Positions 16,757-25,468 of a stretch of 47,966 nucleotides of DNA are shown here, piece after piece. This DNA is from Candidatus Omnitrophota bacterium (GTDB lineage Bacteria > Omnitrophota > Gorgyraeia > Zapsychrales > Fredricksoniimonadaceae), in NCBI GenBank assembly GCA_015233145.1, contig JADFYI010000007.1, positions 1-47,966 on the forward strand, in the 5' to 3' direction. Below the pieces are notes generated by a model that was given only the letters and a program-made list of their open reading frames with translations, made no database searches and was not told the origin of the DNA. Each line of letters opens with the position of its first letter. Position 1 is the first letter of the stretch. Position numbers and translations under genes: made by a program.

Positions 16757-19130
16757 ACGCCATATCGATCAACGTTAAACACAACTGTTCAAAATCGAGC
16801 CCCACAGCCTTTGCCGCCTTGGGAAGAAGGCTTGTCGCGGTAAAACCCGGGATGGTATTAATTTCAAGGACAAACGGCACTCCATCGGCATCCAAAAGCA
16901 CATCCACCCGGCCAAAACCTTCGCAGCCCGCAGCCTCGTAAGCCTTGAGGGCTTCATGCTGGACACGCAAAACAATATCGTGGGAGATTTCCGCAGGAAC
17001 AATATATTGCGTTGACTGGTCTTTATATTTGGCCTGAAAATCAAAAAACGAATGCTGGGAACTGTGGGCACGGATTTCCACAACAGGCAGCGGTGTTTTT
17101 CCAAGAATACCGACGGTAAGTTCACGGCCAAGGATACATTCCTGAATAACGATATCCTTACCATAATCAAAAGCTTTCTGGGCCGCGGCTTGAAGCTGGT
17201 CATTATCGCGGGCCAGGCCAACCCCGAGGCTGGAGCCTTCGCAGGCAGGTTTGACGACCAGCGGAAACCCGCCCAGTTTAGTGACAATCGAAAGCGGGTC
17301 AAAATTCTCTTTTCCTCCCTCAACAATCACGGTTTTGGGTGTCGTGATGCCTTTGGCTTCAAAAATCCTCTGGCTCACGCATTTGTTAAATGCCGCATAA
17401 CTCGCCGCAGGGCCGCAACCGTTGTAGGGAATATCCAGCTCTTCTAAAACCGACTGAATTCCTCCGTCTTCCCCAAACCGGCCATGAAGCGCAATAAACG
17501 CCATGTCAATTTTCGCTTCTCTCAAAAGGTTTTTTACATCCCCGCGGTCTTCTGTCGTCAAATCAATGGGCTTAACCTGGGTGCCGACAGCCACAAGGGC
17601 CTTGACAATCGCCGACCCTGATTTGATGGAGACTTCACGTTCCGAAGAACATCCGCCCATAATAACGCCGACAACCCCCATGTTCCCGGCCTCTGCCTTG
17701 GAAGGTACATGAATGCCTGTGAGGACCGAAACGCCGCCGCGCTCGTGAAGGCGGCGGACAAGTTCATCGGAAATATGCGTCACATCCCCCGCACCGAGCG
17801 TCAAGACCAGGTCCCCGGGCTGAACAATGGATAAAAGCTCATCCACAATTTTTTCTTTGGGCAGGTACTGAAGGGACTGCGTGCGCTTTTCACGAATTTT
17901 CTCAACCAAAACCTCTGTGGAAATGCCGGCAATGGGTTTTTCGCTGGCCGCGTAAATATCGGTTAAAATCAGCCGGTCAGATAAATGAAAACAATTCGTA
18001 AACTCTTCCATTAAAAATTTGGTGCGCGTATAGCGGTGGGGCTGAAAAACCGTGATCACACGTTTTCTGTCGAGCGTTTTTGCGGTCTGGAGGGTGGCGG
18101 CAATTTCCGTCGGATGATGGCCGTAATCATCAATCACAAGGACCCCGTTCACCTCGCCTTTTTTTTGAAAACGGCGTTTGACCCCGCTAAAAGACAAAAG
18201 CGCGTCCGCAATGACCCCGAGCTCAATTTTAAGTTCATGGCCTAAAATAACGACGGAAAGAGAATTTAAAACATTATGCTTGCCGGGGATGGAAAGGCCA
18301 AAGCGGGAGACAAATTTCCCCTTATGATAACAATCATAAGAAGAGCCCTGGGCATCGCAGTGGATGTTTTTCGCAATCCATTCGTTGTCCTCTCCAAAGC
18401 CATAAGTGACAAAACGCCTGCCGCCGGCAGATAAAATCTCGCGCAACGCGGCATCGTCGCCACAGGCAATAACCACCCCGCCGGGAACAGTACGCTCCAC
18501 AAACATGGCATACGCCTCTTTGATTTTCTCCCAGGTGTGGTAATAGTCCACATGCTCAAAATCAATATTGGTAATGATCGAAAAATGCGGCGAGAAATAA
18601 AGGAACGAGCCATCACTTTCATCCACCTCAGCCACCATATGGCGGCCAATGCCGAGATTGGCATTGTAATCGCCCTGGTTGATGATCCCGCCTACGGCTG
18701 TGGTGGGTTTAAGCCCGGCCTTGATAAGGAGCAACGATGCCATAGACGAGGTTGTGGTTTTTCCATGCGCGCCGGCGACAGTGACCCCTACCTCTTTGTT
18801 GACAAGCTGGGCCAAAAGTTCGGCCCGCCGCAAAATCGGGATGTGTTCGCTCACCGCGCGGAACATTTCAGGGTTGGTTGTGGTGATGGCGGAAGAATAA
18901 ACAACGCAATCCGCGCCTTCAAGGTTACGGGTATCATGGCCGATATAAATCCTGGCGCCCTTCTCGGAAAGCTGGCGGGTAAGCTCGCTCTCTTTTACAT
19001 CCGAACCGCTCACAGTAAATCCCTTGGCAAGCATCAGAAGCGCCAGATTCCCCATGCCCATGCCGCCGACGCCGATAAAATGATAATGCCGGTATGTCTT
19101 TTTATGCCCCTTCTTAACAATATTTTTCAT
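16716..19130 (-). CDS. murC-ddl: MurC-Ddl fusion: UDP-MurNAc-alanine ligase and D-Ala-D-Ala ligase
   Basis: An 804-aa two-enzyme fusion in one uninterrupted frame. Residues 1 to about 464 are MurC: HFIGVGGMGMG at 17-27, the ATP loop AGAHGKTTT at 120-127, the ITNIDFEHVDYY region near 190, and IDDYGHHPTE at 333-342. About 20 linker residues follow. Residues about 484-804 are Ddl (ATP-grasp): VGVIMGGCSSEREVS, FIALHGRFGEDG, VKPACEGSSLGV and EINTIPGFT. MurC adds L-Ala to UDP-MurNAc; Ddl makes the D-Ala-D-Ala used by MurF. The same fusion is known in Chlamydiae. murB, often found in between, is absent. Confidence 0.96.
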   Translation of the reverse strand: MKNIVKKGHKKTYRHYHFIGVGGMGMGNLALLMLAKGFTVSGSDVKESELTRQLSEKGARIYIGHDTRNLEGADCVVYSSAITTTNPEMFRAVSEHIPILRRAELLAQLVNKEVGVTVAGAHGKTTTSSMASLLLIKAGLKPTTAVGGIINQGDYNANLGIGRHMVAEVDESDGSFLYFSPHFSIITNIDFEHVDYYHTWEKIKEAYAMFVERTVPGGVVIACGDDAALREILSAGGRRFVTYGFGEDNEWIAKNIHCDAQGSSYDCYHKGKFVSRFGLSIPGKHNVLNSLSVVILGHELKIELGVIADALLSFSGVKRRFQKKGEVNGVLVIDDYGHHPTEIAATLQTAKTLDRKRVITVFQPHRYTRTKFLMEEFTNCFHLSDRLILTDIYAASEKPIAGISTEVLVEKIREKRTQSLQYLPKEKIVDELLSIVQPGDLVLTLGAGDVTHISDELVRRLHERGGVSVLTGIHVPSKAEAGNMGVVGVIMGGCSSEREVSIKSGSAIVKALVAVGTQVKPIDLTTEDRGDVKNLLREAKIDMAFIALHGRFGEDGGIQSVLEELDIPYNGCGPAASYAAFNKCVSQRIFEAKGITTPKTVIVEGGKENFDPLSIVTKLGGFPLVVKPACEGSSLGVGLARDNDQLQAAAQKAFDYGKDIVIQECILGRELTVGILGKTPLPVVEIRAHSSQHSFFDFQAKYKDQSTQYIVPAEISHDIVLRVQHEALKAYEAAGCEGFGRVDVLLDADGVPFVLEINTIPGFTATSLLPKAAKAVGLDFEQLCLTLIDMAYGKKKTELPASLR

Positions 19131-19153
19131 TTAACGCGTAATCCTTAAGTTTG

Positions 19154-20236
19154 TTAACCATCCGTAAAACGAACAACTTCCCCTGCGAGACGTTTCACCG
19201 CTTCGGGCAAAAATTCGTCCTTCAGGCTTTCTCGAACATTTGTTTGGGAAACGTTGCGGTTGAGCAATATTAAAATCTTATCCCTCAGGATTGACGCTGA
19301 CAAGTCTTTTTCATCAATTATTAAAGCCATTTTCAAACGCTCCAAAACCCTGGCATTATAAACCTGATGGTTTTTGGCTCCTGGATAAGGAATCATGATG
19401 GAAAGTTTTCCCAAAATCCCCAATTCCGTCACAGTCCCTGCCCCTGAACGCGCCACAACAAGGTCGCTGGCCGCATACGCCTCGTCCATGTTTTCAATAT
19501 ATTCTTTAAGGGCATACCCTTCTTTTATAGAACCGCACACCTCACGGACGCGAAGAAAATCCTTCCTGCCTGCGGCATGGACAACCTGAAAACCCGGCTT
19601 TTCTGAAAATTTTGTAATAACTTCTATCACGCAATCATTCAGTCTGCGGCTTCCCTGGCTCCCGCCAAAAACAAGTACGGTTTTTTTAAGAGGATCCAGC
19701 CCGAATTTTTTGAGCGCTTCTTCCCGATTAATGTTTAAGCCCATTGAACGAAAGGGAATCCCCGTCCACACGGTTTTCTTGGGAGGAAAAAACCGGGTGG
19801 CATCTTTAAACCCCACACAGACACAATTGACAATCCGCGCAAGAAACTTGTTGGCCTCACCGGGAAAAGCGTTTTGCTCATGAATCATGGTTTTACGCCC
19901 CAAAAGCCAGCTCACAAAAACCGTGGGAAATGAACTGTACCCGCCAAACCCCAAAACCACATCCGGCTTAAAATCTAAAACTGTTCCTGTGCAATCCCCA
20001 AAGGCTTTTAAAAGACAAAAAAACGCTGTCACAACTTCCCAGGGGCTTTTGGCCACAAACCCTTTGGCTGTAATTTCCTTGACCGCAAATCCTTGAGATT
20101 TAAGCTTGTCGGCAGAGCCACTCAATACACCGATAAACATGACACCATGCCCCAGGCGCTTGAGCTCCTCGCCTGTCACCAGCGCCGGATAAATATGGCC
20201 GCCAGTCCCGCCTGTTGCAATGAGAATTTTTTTCAT
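19154..20236 (-). CDS. murG: UDP-GlcNAc:lipid I N-acetylglucosaminyltransferase
   Basis: A 360-aa GT28 glycosyltransferase that adds GlcNAc to lipid I on the inner membrane face, forming lipid II. I chose ATG 20236 because it gives MKKILIATGGTGGHIYPAL with the glycine-rich motif at the very N-terminus, as in the family; the frame opens 23 codons earlier. The second glycine-rich segment (VFGGSQGSRRLND) and the sugar-nucleotide motif region ARSGAGTVTELGILGK are present. It lies between repeat copy 1 and murC-ddl. Confidence 0.95.
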   Translation of the reverse strand: MKKILIATGGTGGHIYPALVTGEELKRLGHGVMFIGVLSGSADKLKSQGFAVKEITAKGFVAKSPWEVVTAFFCLLKAFGDCTGTVLDFKPDVVLGFGGYSSFPTVFVSWLLGRKTMIHEQNAFPGEANKFLARIVNCVCVGFKDATRFFPPKKTVWTGIPFRSMGLNINREEALKKFGLDPLKKTVLVFGGSQGSRRLNDCVIEVITKFSEKPGFQVVHAAGRKDFLRVREVCGSIKEGYALKEYIENMDEAYAASDLVVARSGAGTVTELGILGKLSIMIPYPGAKNHQVYNARVLERLKMALIIDEKDLSASILRDKILILLNRNVSQTNVRESLKDEFLPEAVKRLAGEVVRFTDG

Positions 20237-20335
20237 AAACTTTTGGCTGAAACCTTTTAACGCCTGAAAAAAACAAAAACACATTCCCTTGAGCGATAAT
20301 TCCAAATCATGTCACAAGCCGAAAAAATTTTCTAT

Positions 20336-20447
20336 GGCAAAGCCGTAAGAATGTGTTTGATGCGAATCGTGAAGGCTTTACAAAAAAATTATCTTATTAG
20401 AAAAAAGCCGTAACGCTGAGTATCAAACACATTCTGGAGGATTTGCC
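20336..20447. repeat. Structured palindromic element, copy 1 (murG-ftsW gap)
   Basis: This element fills most of the 244-bp gap between ftsW and murG. Plus-strand layout: outer helix ggcaaa/tttgcc (20336-20341, 20442-20447); facing 6-nt loops gccgta and ggagga; a perfect 14-bp helix agaatgtgtttgat (20348-20361) with its complement (20422-20435); a conserved block GCGAATCGTGAAG facing GTAACGCTGAG; and an inner helix ggcttt/aaagcc around an AT-rich loop. Copies 2 and 3 share this plan with compensatory changes. It could be a structured RNA or a mobile palindromic repeat. It matches no family I can name. Confidence 0.85.
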
Positions 20448-20480
20448 TCCGCCTCTATTGGTCAAGCCCCCTTCTTAGTA

Positions 20481-21575
20481 CTACCCGCCTAAATCCTGCG
20501 TGCGGGAAACATTGAGCATAAGGCCGACAGCCACCATGTTAAAAATCAGCGCCGAGCCACCATAACTGATAAAAGGCAGCGGTAAACCCTTTGTGGGAAG
20601 CGCCCCGATGCTCACCCCCACATTAACCGCCACCTGAATCGAAATCATGACCAGAATGCCAAAGCAGAGGTAATAACCGAATGAATCGGTGGTGTGTTTA
20701 AGAATGCGTGTGCCCTGCCAGATGAACGCCACAAAAAGCACAACCACAGCCATGGCCCCCAGAAACCCCAACTCCTCCCCGATAATGGAAAAAATAAAAT
20801 CCGTATGCGCTGCCGGAAGGTAAAAAAGCTTTTGTTCGCTTTTCCCCAACCCGACACCCCAAAACCCGCCGGAACCGAGCGCGATCTGCGACTGGGAAAG
20901 CTGGAACCCAATGCCCTGCGGGTCGTTCCAGGGATCCATAAAAGCCACAATGCGCCGCATGCGGTAAGGCGCTTTTAATATTAAAATCACCAAAACCGGA
21001 ACCGCAGCCAAAAACATGCTTAAGAGATACTTCCAGTTCCCTCCGGCGATAAAATACATGGAAAGTGTAATCACAAAAACCAGGACAGTGTTTCCCAAAT
21101 CCGGCTGTTTGACAATAAGCGCGCACAAAAGCCCCATCACAAGAATGATCGGTAAAAAACCTTTCTTAAACGAGCGCACCTCAGCCTGTTTGCGGGAGAA
21201 AAAATCCGCAAGATAAATAATCAAAGCTACTTTCACAAACTCTGACGGCTGAAAGTTAATCGGCCCCAGGCTAAACCACCTCCGGGCGCCTGAAGATACC
21301 TTGCCGATATGAGGGACCAATACCAACAACAGCATCACAATGGCAACCCCCAAAATCAGCCTCGCCCACTTTTGAAGGAGGCGGTAATCAATGGTCATGG
21401 CCCACCACGTAAGGACAGTTCCGATCAAAAGAAACATCAGATGCCGGATAAGAAAATACATGCCGTTTTTCATGACCTCAAGGGCATAGACACCACTCGA
21501 GCTGTAAATCATCACAGTCCCAAAACAGATAAGGATAACGAATGTGGCAAAAAAAGAAATTCGAAGTTCGCGCAT
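20481..21575 (-). CDS. ftsW: Septal peptidoglycan polymerase FtsW (SEDS)
   Basis: A 364-aa SEDS protein with about ten membrane helices that polymerises lipid II with its partner FtsI. Family features are an early MIYSSSGVYA segment, LGPINFQPSEFVKVALIIYLA, ILKQPDLGN-type sequence (VKQPDLGNTVL), the LSQSQIALGSGGFWGVGLG stretch and PFISYGGSALI near the end. ATG 21575 is preceded by AGCAGGT; an in-frame TTG lies two codons earlier. It follows murD by 12 bp and precedes murG as in other dcw clusters. Confidence 0.94.
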   Translation of the reverse strand: MRELRISFFATFVILICFGTVMIYSSSGVYALEVMKNGMYFLIRHLMFLLIGTVLTWWAMTIDYRLLQKWARLILGVAIVMLLLVLVPHIGKVSSGARRWFSLGPINFQPSEFVKVALIIYLADFFSRKQAEVRSFKKGFLPIILVMGLLCALIVKQPDLGNTVLVFVITLSMYFIAGGNWKYLLSMFLAAVPVLVILILKAPYRMRRIVAFMDPWNDPQGIGFQLSQSQIALGSGGFWGVGLGKSEQKLFYLPAAHTDFIFSIIGEELGFLGAMAVVVLFVAFIWQGTRILKHTTDSFGYYLCFGILVMISIQVAVNVGVSIGALPTKGLPLPFISYGGSALIFNMVAVGLMLNVSRTQDLGG

Positions 21576-21587
21576 AACCAAACCTGC

Positions 21588-22838
21588 TTATAAATTATTA
21601 ACAATTTCCTTAAACACTCTTCCCCGGTGTTCAAAATTATCAAACATATCAAAACTCGCACACATGGGGCTTAAAAGCACGGTCTCCCCGGATAACGCCT
21701 CTTTTCTGGCTGCGCTGACAGCCTCGGCCATATCTGTATAATCCGCAAGGGCAGCCGCGCCGTCAAAAGCTTTATGAAACTTTCCCCGCGTCGTATCTTC
21801 TTTGGTAAGGACAAAGAGCTTTTTTACTTTAAGCTTCACCATCTCACGCAAGACCGAATAATCCGCGCCCTTGTCATGCCCGCCGGCAATGAGGATCACG
21901 GGTTTCGTCATGGTGGACAGCGCCCAGCGGCCAGCCTCAACGGTTGTGGACTTGGAATCATTGATATAAGTAACACCGTCCAAAACCCTGACCTTTTCCA
22001 GGCGGTGTTCAACCCCTCGAAAAGAATCAAACACCTTGTTCGCGACTGTGTCGGCTATCCCTAAAATCCTGGCTACTTCAAGGACCGCCAAATGATTGGG
22101 ATTACGCGTCTCCCCCGGCTTGTTAAAGAATCTGACCCGGGCACGCGTTTTATCCGCAGCTTTTTTCGACCATTCATCCCGGCTGTTCAAGACCGCAAAG
22201 TCCGAGGATGCCTGGTTCATAAAAAGCCGGGCCTTGGCATTAAAATAATCCTGCATGTCAGGATGGCGGTCCAAATGGTTTTGGCTGAAATTCAAAAGCA
22301 CGGCGATAAACGGACGAAAAGTTTCAATCAGCTCAAGCTGAAAAGAGCTGATCTCAACAACAAAATAATCCACATCTTTTAACACATGCGCGGAAAATGG
22401 CGTGCCCACATTCCCGCACAAACACACCTTTTTCCCGGCCGCCTCAATGACTTTGGAAATAAGCGTTACAGTGGTGGTTTTTCCGTTACTACCCGTCACG
22501 GCAATCACAGGCTTGCGGCAAAAGCGCCAGGCAAACTCAATCTCTCCCCACACCGGAATTCCAGCCTCTCGCGCCCATGCCAAAGGCTCGGCATCGCGCC
22601 AGACGCCCGGGCTTGCCACGACAAGATCGCTTTTTAAAACAAACTCGCGGGTATGCCCGCCAGACTCAATTTCCACCCGTGATAGATCCCTGATGGCCAC
22701 GAGGTCTTTTTCAAATTCCTGACGCGGCTTGGCATCGGTAATCTTAACCTTACCGCCGAGCTCCATGACCAGATTAGCCGCAGCCAACCCGCTTCTCGCC
22801 GCGCCAATGATTGTGACTGTTTTGCCTTTTAAATCCAT
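21588..22838 (-). CDS. murD: UDP-MurNAc-L-alanine:D-glutamate ligase
   Basis: A 416-aa Mur ligase that adds D-Glu to UDP-MurNAc-L-Ala. The N-terminal Rossmann motif (TIIGAARSGLAAANL), the P-loop (VTGSNGKTTTV, about residues 113-123), the central NFSQNHLDRH segment and YINDSKSTTVEA in the third region are all present. Slightly shorter than the usual 430-450 aa. AAGGGGA lies upstream of the ATG with rather wide spacing. Repeat copy 2 separates it from mraY. Confidence 0.95.
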   Translation of the reverse strand: MDLKGKTVTIIGAARSGLAAANLVMELGGKVKITDAKPRQEFEKDLVAIRDLSRVEIESGGHTREFVLKSDLVVASPGVWRDAEPLAWAREAGIPVWGEIEFAWRFCRKPVIAVTGSNGKTTTVTLISKVIEAAGKKVCLCGNVGTPFSAHVLKDVDYFVVEISSFQLELIETFRPFIAVLLNFSQNHLDRHPDMQDYFNAKARLFMNQASSDFAVLNSRDEWSKKAADKTRARVRFFNKPGETRNPNHLAVLEVARILGIADTVANKVFDSFRGVEHRLEKVRVLDGVTYINDSKSTTVEAGRWALSTMTKPVILIAGGHDKGADYSVLREMVKLKVKKLFVLTKEDTTRGKFHKAFDGAAALADYTDMAEAVSAARKEALSGETVLLSPMCASFDMFDNFEHRGRVFKEIVNNL

Positions 22839-22865
22839 AAAATAAAATCCCCTTACCCTTCTTTC

Positions 22866-22985
22866 GGAATGGCAGAACCGGAAGAATGTGTTGATGCGAA
22901 TCGTGAAGGCCTTACATTCCTATTCTCTTATGAGAAAAAGGCCGTAACGCTGAGCATCAGCACATTCTGCAGGGTCTGCCAATCC
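22866..22985. repeat. Structured palindromic element, copy 2 (murD-mraY gap)
   Basis: This fills the 148-bp gap between mraY and murD. Plus-strand layout: outer helix ggaatggcaga/tctgccaatcc (one mismatch); facing loops accgga and gcaggg; a 14-bp helix agaatgtgttgatg (22883-22896) against 22955-22968 with one U-G pair; the block GCGAATCGTGAAG facing GTAACGCTGAG; inner helix ggcctt/aaggcc (22908-22913, 22938-22943); and a terminal hairpin ttctc-ttat-gagaa. Relative to copy 1, paired changes in the inner helix (ttt/aaa to ctt/aag) and outer helix (aaa/ttt to aga/tct) keep pairing. Confidence 0.87.
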
Positions 22986-22986
22986 A

Positions 22987-24078
22987 TTAGCGCATTTTTA
23001 ATGTTGTTAAGGTTACCAGCGCCAGGATGATCCCCACGATCCAGAATCTGATGACAATCTTGGATTCTTTCCAGTCAAGCTTTTGCAGATGATGGTGATA
23101 GGGAGAGCATAAAAACACCCTTTTGCCTGTGAGCTTAAAAGACGTCACCTGGATAATCACGGAGAGCGCCTCCCACACAAACACCCCGCCCAAAATGACC
23201 ATCAAAAATTCTTTTTTAATAAAAACAGAAATAATTCCAAGTGTTCCACCGAGCGCCAGGGCCCCGACATCTCCCATAAACACACTGGCCGGATGCGCGT
23301 TGAACCACAAAAACCCCAGACTCGCGCCCACAATTGCCATGCAAAAAATCGTAAGCTCCCCGGCACCCGGAAGATACGGGATAAGCAGGTACTGGCTGAA
23401 ATTGACGTGGCCTGTCACATAACACATGATACTCAAAGGAAGCGCCACCATGAGCGTGCAGCCAATGGCAAGGCCATCCAGCCCGTCAGTCAAATTCACG
23501 GCGTTGGAGGTGCCAACCACAATCAGCATGACCACAATAAAATAAAACGCGCCAAGGTCAACCATGGCGCGCTTTAAAAACGGCACATCAAGAGTCGTCG
23601 AAACGCCCATTTGCGTGTAAATATAAAAACTTACAATCGCGGCCAGAAGCACCTGCCAAATGAGTTTTGTACGGGAACTCATGCCGTTTTTACTTCTTCC
23701 GGTAATCTTAAGGTAATCGTCGATAAAGCCAACCACGGCAAGCCAGAGCATCGTAAAAATAGTTAAAAGAATATAGCGGTTCGACACATCCGACCATAAC
23801 AAGACCGAGAGTAAAATACTGCCTACGATCAGAATCCCGCCCATTGTCGGCGTCCCCTGTTTCGGCTTAAGATGTTCACCTAAAACATCCCCCCGGCCGG
23901 CGCCCATCACCGGCTTTTCCCCAAAATTCCATTCTTTAAGCTTGCGGATAAACCAGGGACCGATAATAACGCACAACAAAAATGTCGTGACCGCAGCCAT
24001 GCCGGCGCGAAAAGTAATGTACCTGAAAATATTCAAAGGAAAATATGTAAACCGGAACTGCGAGAGAAAATAAAACAT
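22987..24078 (-). CDS. mraY: Phospho-MurNAc-pentapeptide translocase
   Basis: A 363-aa polytopic enzyme that moves phospho-MurNAc-pentapeptide onto undecaprenyl phosphate, forming lipid I. Diagnostic segments are GTPTMGGILI, IDDYLKITGRSKNGMSS with the catalytic-site acidic pair, NLTDGLDGLAIG, FMGDVGALALGG and the cytoplasmic CSPYHHHLQK stretch. AAAGGG eight bases upstream supports the ATG. It lies 5 bp after murF. Confidence 0.97.
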   Translation of the reverse strand: MFYFLSQFRFTYFPLNIFRYITFRAGMAAVTTFLLCVIIGPWFIRKLKEWNFGEKPVMGAGRGDVLGEHLKPKQGTPTMGGILIVGSILLSVLLWSDVSNRYILLTIFTMLWLAVVGFIDDYLKITGRSKNGMSSRTKLIWQVLLAAIVSFYIYTQMGVSTTLDVPFLKRAMVDLGAFYFIVVMLIVVGTSNAVNLTDGLDGLAIGCTLMVALPLSIMCYVTGHVNFSQYLLIPYLPGAGELTIFCMAIVGASLGFLWFNAHPASVFMGDVGALALGGTLGIISVFIKKEFLMVILGGVFVWEALSVIIQVTSFKLTGKRVFLCSPYHHHLQKLDWKESKIVIRFWIVGIILALVTLTTLKMR

Positions 24079-24083
24079 GGGAA

Positions 24084-25466
24084 CTACCCTTTCAAATAAG
24101 TGATTATGCCTTGAATAATATTTTCCATGCGCATGCCGCGCGAACCTTTAACCAGCACAACATCGCCCGGCATGAGATAACTTTTAAGGAACCCTAAAAC
24201 CTCATCCTGTTTTCCAAAATGCTTAACCAATGGAGCAGGCCCCGATTTTGGAAAGGCCATTAAGGCCGCCTCGCCTATAAACTTAGCGAATGTCCCGCAA
24301 GTCAAAAGGGCATCCACCCCTAACAATGCCGCAAACTTTCCAACCTCCCGGTGTAAATCCTGGGCGCGCGCTCCCAATTCAAGCATGTCTGCAGCCACCA
24401 AAACCGCCCGCCCCTTGCCCTTCATGGCCGCCAGCGTCTGGACAGCATTTTTAAATGACACAGGATTGGCGTTATAAGTATCATCAATCACTGTCACGCC
24501 TTTCACTTTATGAAACACCTGCCGGCCTTTAGGCGGCTTAAAACGCCCGAGGCCTTTTCGAATATCTGCGAAAGAAAGCTTTAACATCCTGGCGCAAGCG
24601 ATCGCGGCCAGGGCATTGGACACATTGCCCCAGACCGGCGTTTTTAAGTTAAAACGCTCTTGACCGATAGAAAATGAAATCCCTTTGATACTGCCTAAAA
24701 TGCTTGAAGCTCTAATTTTGGCCTTGTTGCTGACCCCATAGCCAAGGACTTTCCGGTTAAGCTTTCGCTTAAAAATGCGCATCAAAAGCTTATCGTCAGC
24801 ATTAACAACCACAGCGCCCTGAGGAGATGTAAAATCAATCAGGCTCATTTTTTCTTTCAAAACGCCCAGAGGTGTTCCCAGGCCGGCCAAATGAGAAGCA
24901 CCGATATTGGTAAAAACAGCGACAGTGGGCTCAACAAGAAATGCCAGCCACTTGATCTCCCCCGGATGATTCGTTCCTGTTTCAATAATTGCAGCTTGAT
25001 GTGAAGCCTTAATCCCCAAAAGCGTCATAGGGACACCGATATGATTGTTTTCCGTGCCCTTATTGTAATGCACCTTTAATTTCGTTTTAAGGACTGCGGC
25101 CATCATTTCTTTGGTTGTGGTTTTTCCGGCGCTGCCAGTGATTGCGATAAGAGGAAGTCCAGGAAACCTCCGGCGGTGAAAACGCGCCAGAAACCCCAAC
25201 GCCTTCACCGTGTCATCCACCACAATAACCGCTTTATCGCCCACGCCTTTGACCTGAGAAGAACTGACCAAGAAAGCTCCCGCCCCCTTTTTCAGGGCCT
25301 GATCCAGAAAATGATGGGCATCATAATTCTCACCCTTAATAGCTACAAAAAGGTTGTTCTTTGCAATGGTGCGCGTATCTGTAGAAACGCCTTTAACGCG
25401 GGCCTTGCCGCTCCCCTGAAGGAGCTTTCCGCCGGTAGCTTCTAAAATTTCAGCAATCGTAAACAT
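24084..25466 (-). CDS. murF: UDP-MurNAc-tripeptide:D-Ala-D-Ala ligase
   Basis: A 460-aa Mur ligase that adds the D-Ala-D-Ala made by the Ddl half of the fusion gene. It shows the N-terminal GVSTDTRTI/KNNLFVAIKGENYD region, the P-loop ITGSAGKTTTKEMM (about residue 111), TNIGASHLAGLG, and VIDDTYNANPVS in the third domain. AAAGGAT upstream of the ATG is a good ribosome-binding site. It begins 2 bp after murE, so translation is coupled. Confidence 0.96.
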   Translation of the reverse strand: MFTIAEILEATGGKLLQGSGKARVKGVSTDTRTIAKNNLFVAIKGENYDAHHFLDQALKKGAGAFLVSSSQVKGVGDKAVIVVDDTVKALGFLARFHRRRFPGLPLIAITGSAGKTTTKEMMAAVLKTKLKVHYNKGTENNHIGVPMTLLGIKASHQAAIIETGTNHPGEIKWLAFLVEPTVAVFTNIGASHLAGLGTPLGVLKEKMSLIDFTSPQGAVVVNADDKLLMRIFKRKLNRKVLGYGVSNKAKIRASSILGSIKGISFSIGQERFNLKTPVWGNVSNALAAIACARMLKLSFADIRKGLGRFKPPKGRQVFHKVKGVTVIDDTYNANPVSFKNAVQTLAAMKGKGRAVLVAADMLELGARAQDLHREVGKFAALLGVDALLTCGTFAKFIGEAALMAFPKSGPAPLVKHFGKQDEVLGFLKSYLMPGDVVLVKGSRGMRMENIIQGIITYLKG

Positions 25467-25468
25467 TG

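Noticed and set aside
16101-16778. Plus-strand open frame of 225 codons
   Set aside because: Antisense to ftsQ, Ser/Thr/Ile-rich low-complexity composition, no ribosome-binding site; the ftsQ frame is well supported.
20336-20447. Rho-independent terminator between ftsW and murG
   Set aside because: The long helix is not followed by a T run on the minus strand, and the internal conserved loops recur elsewhere, so a dedicated structured element is the better reading.
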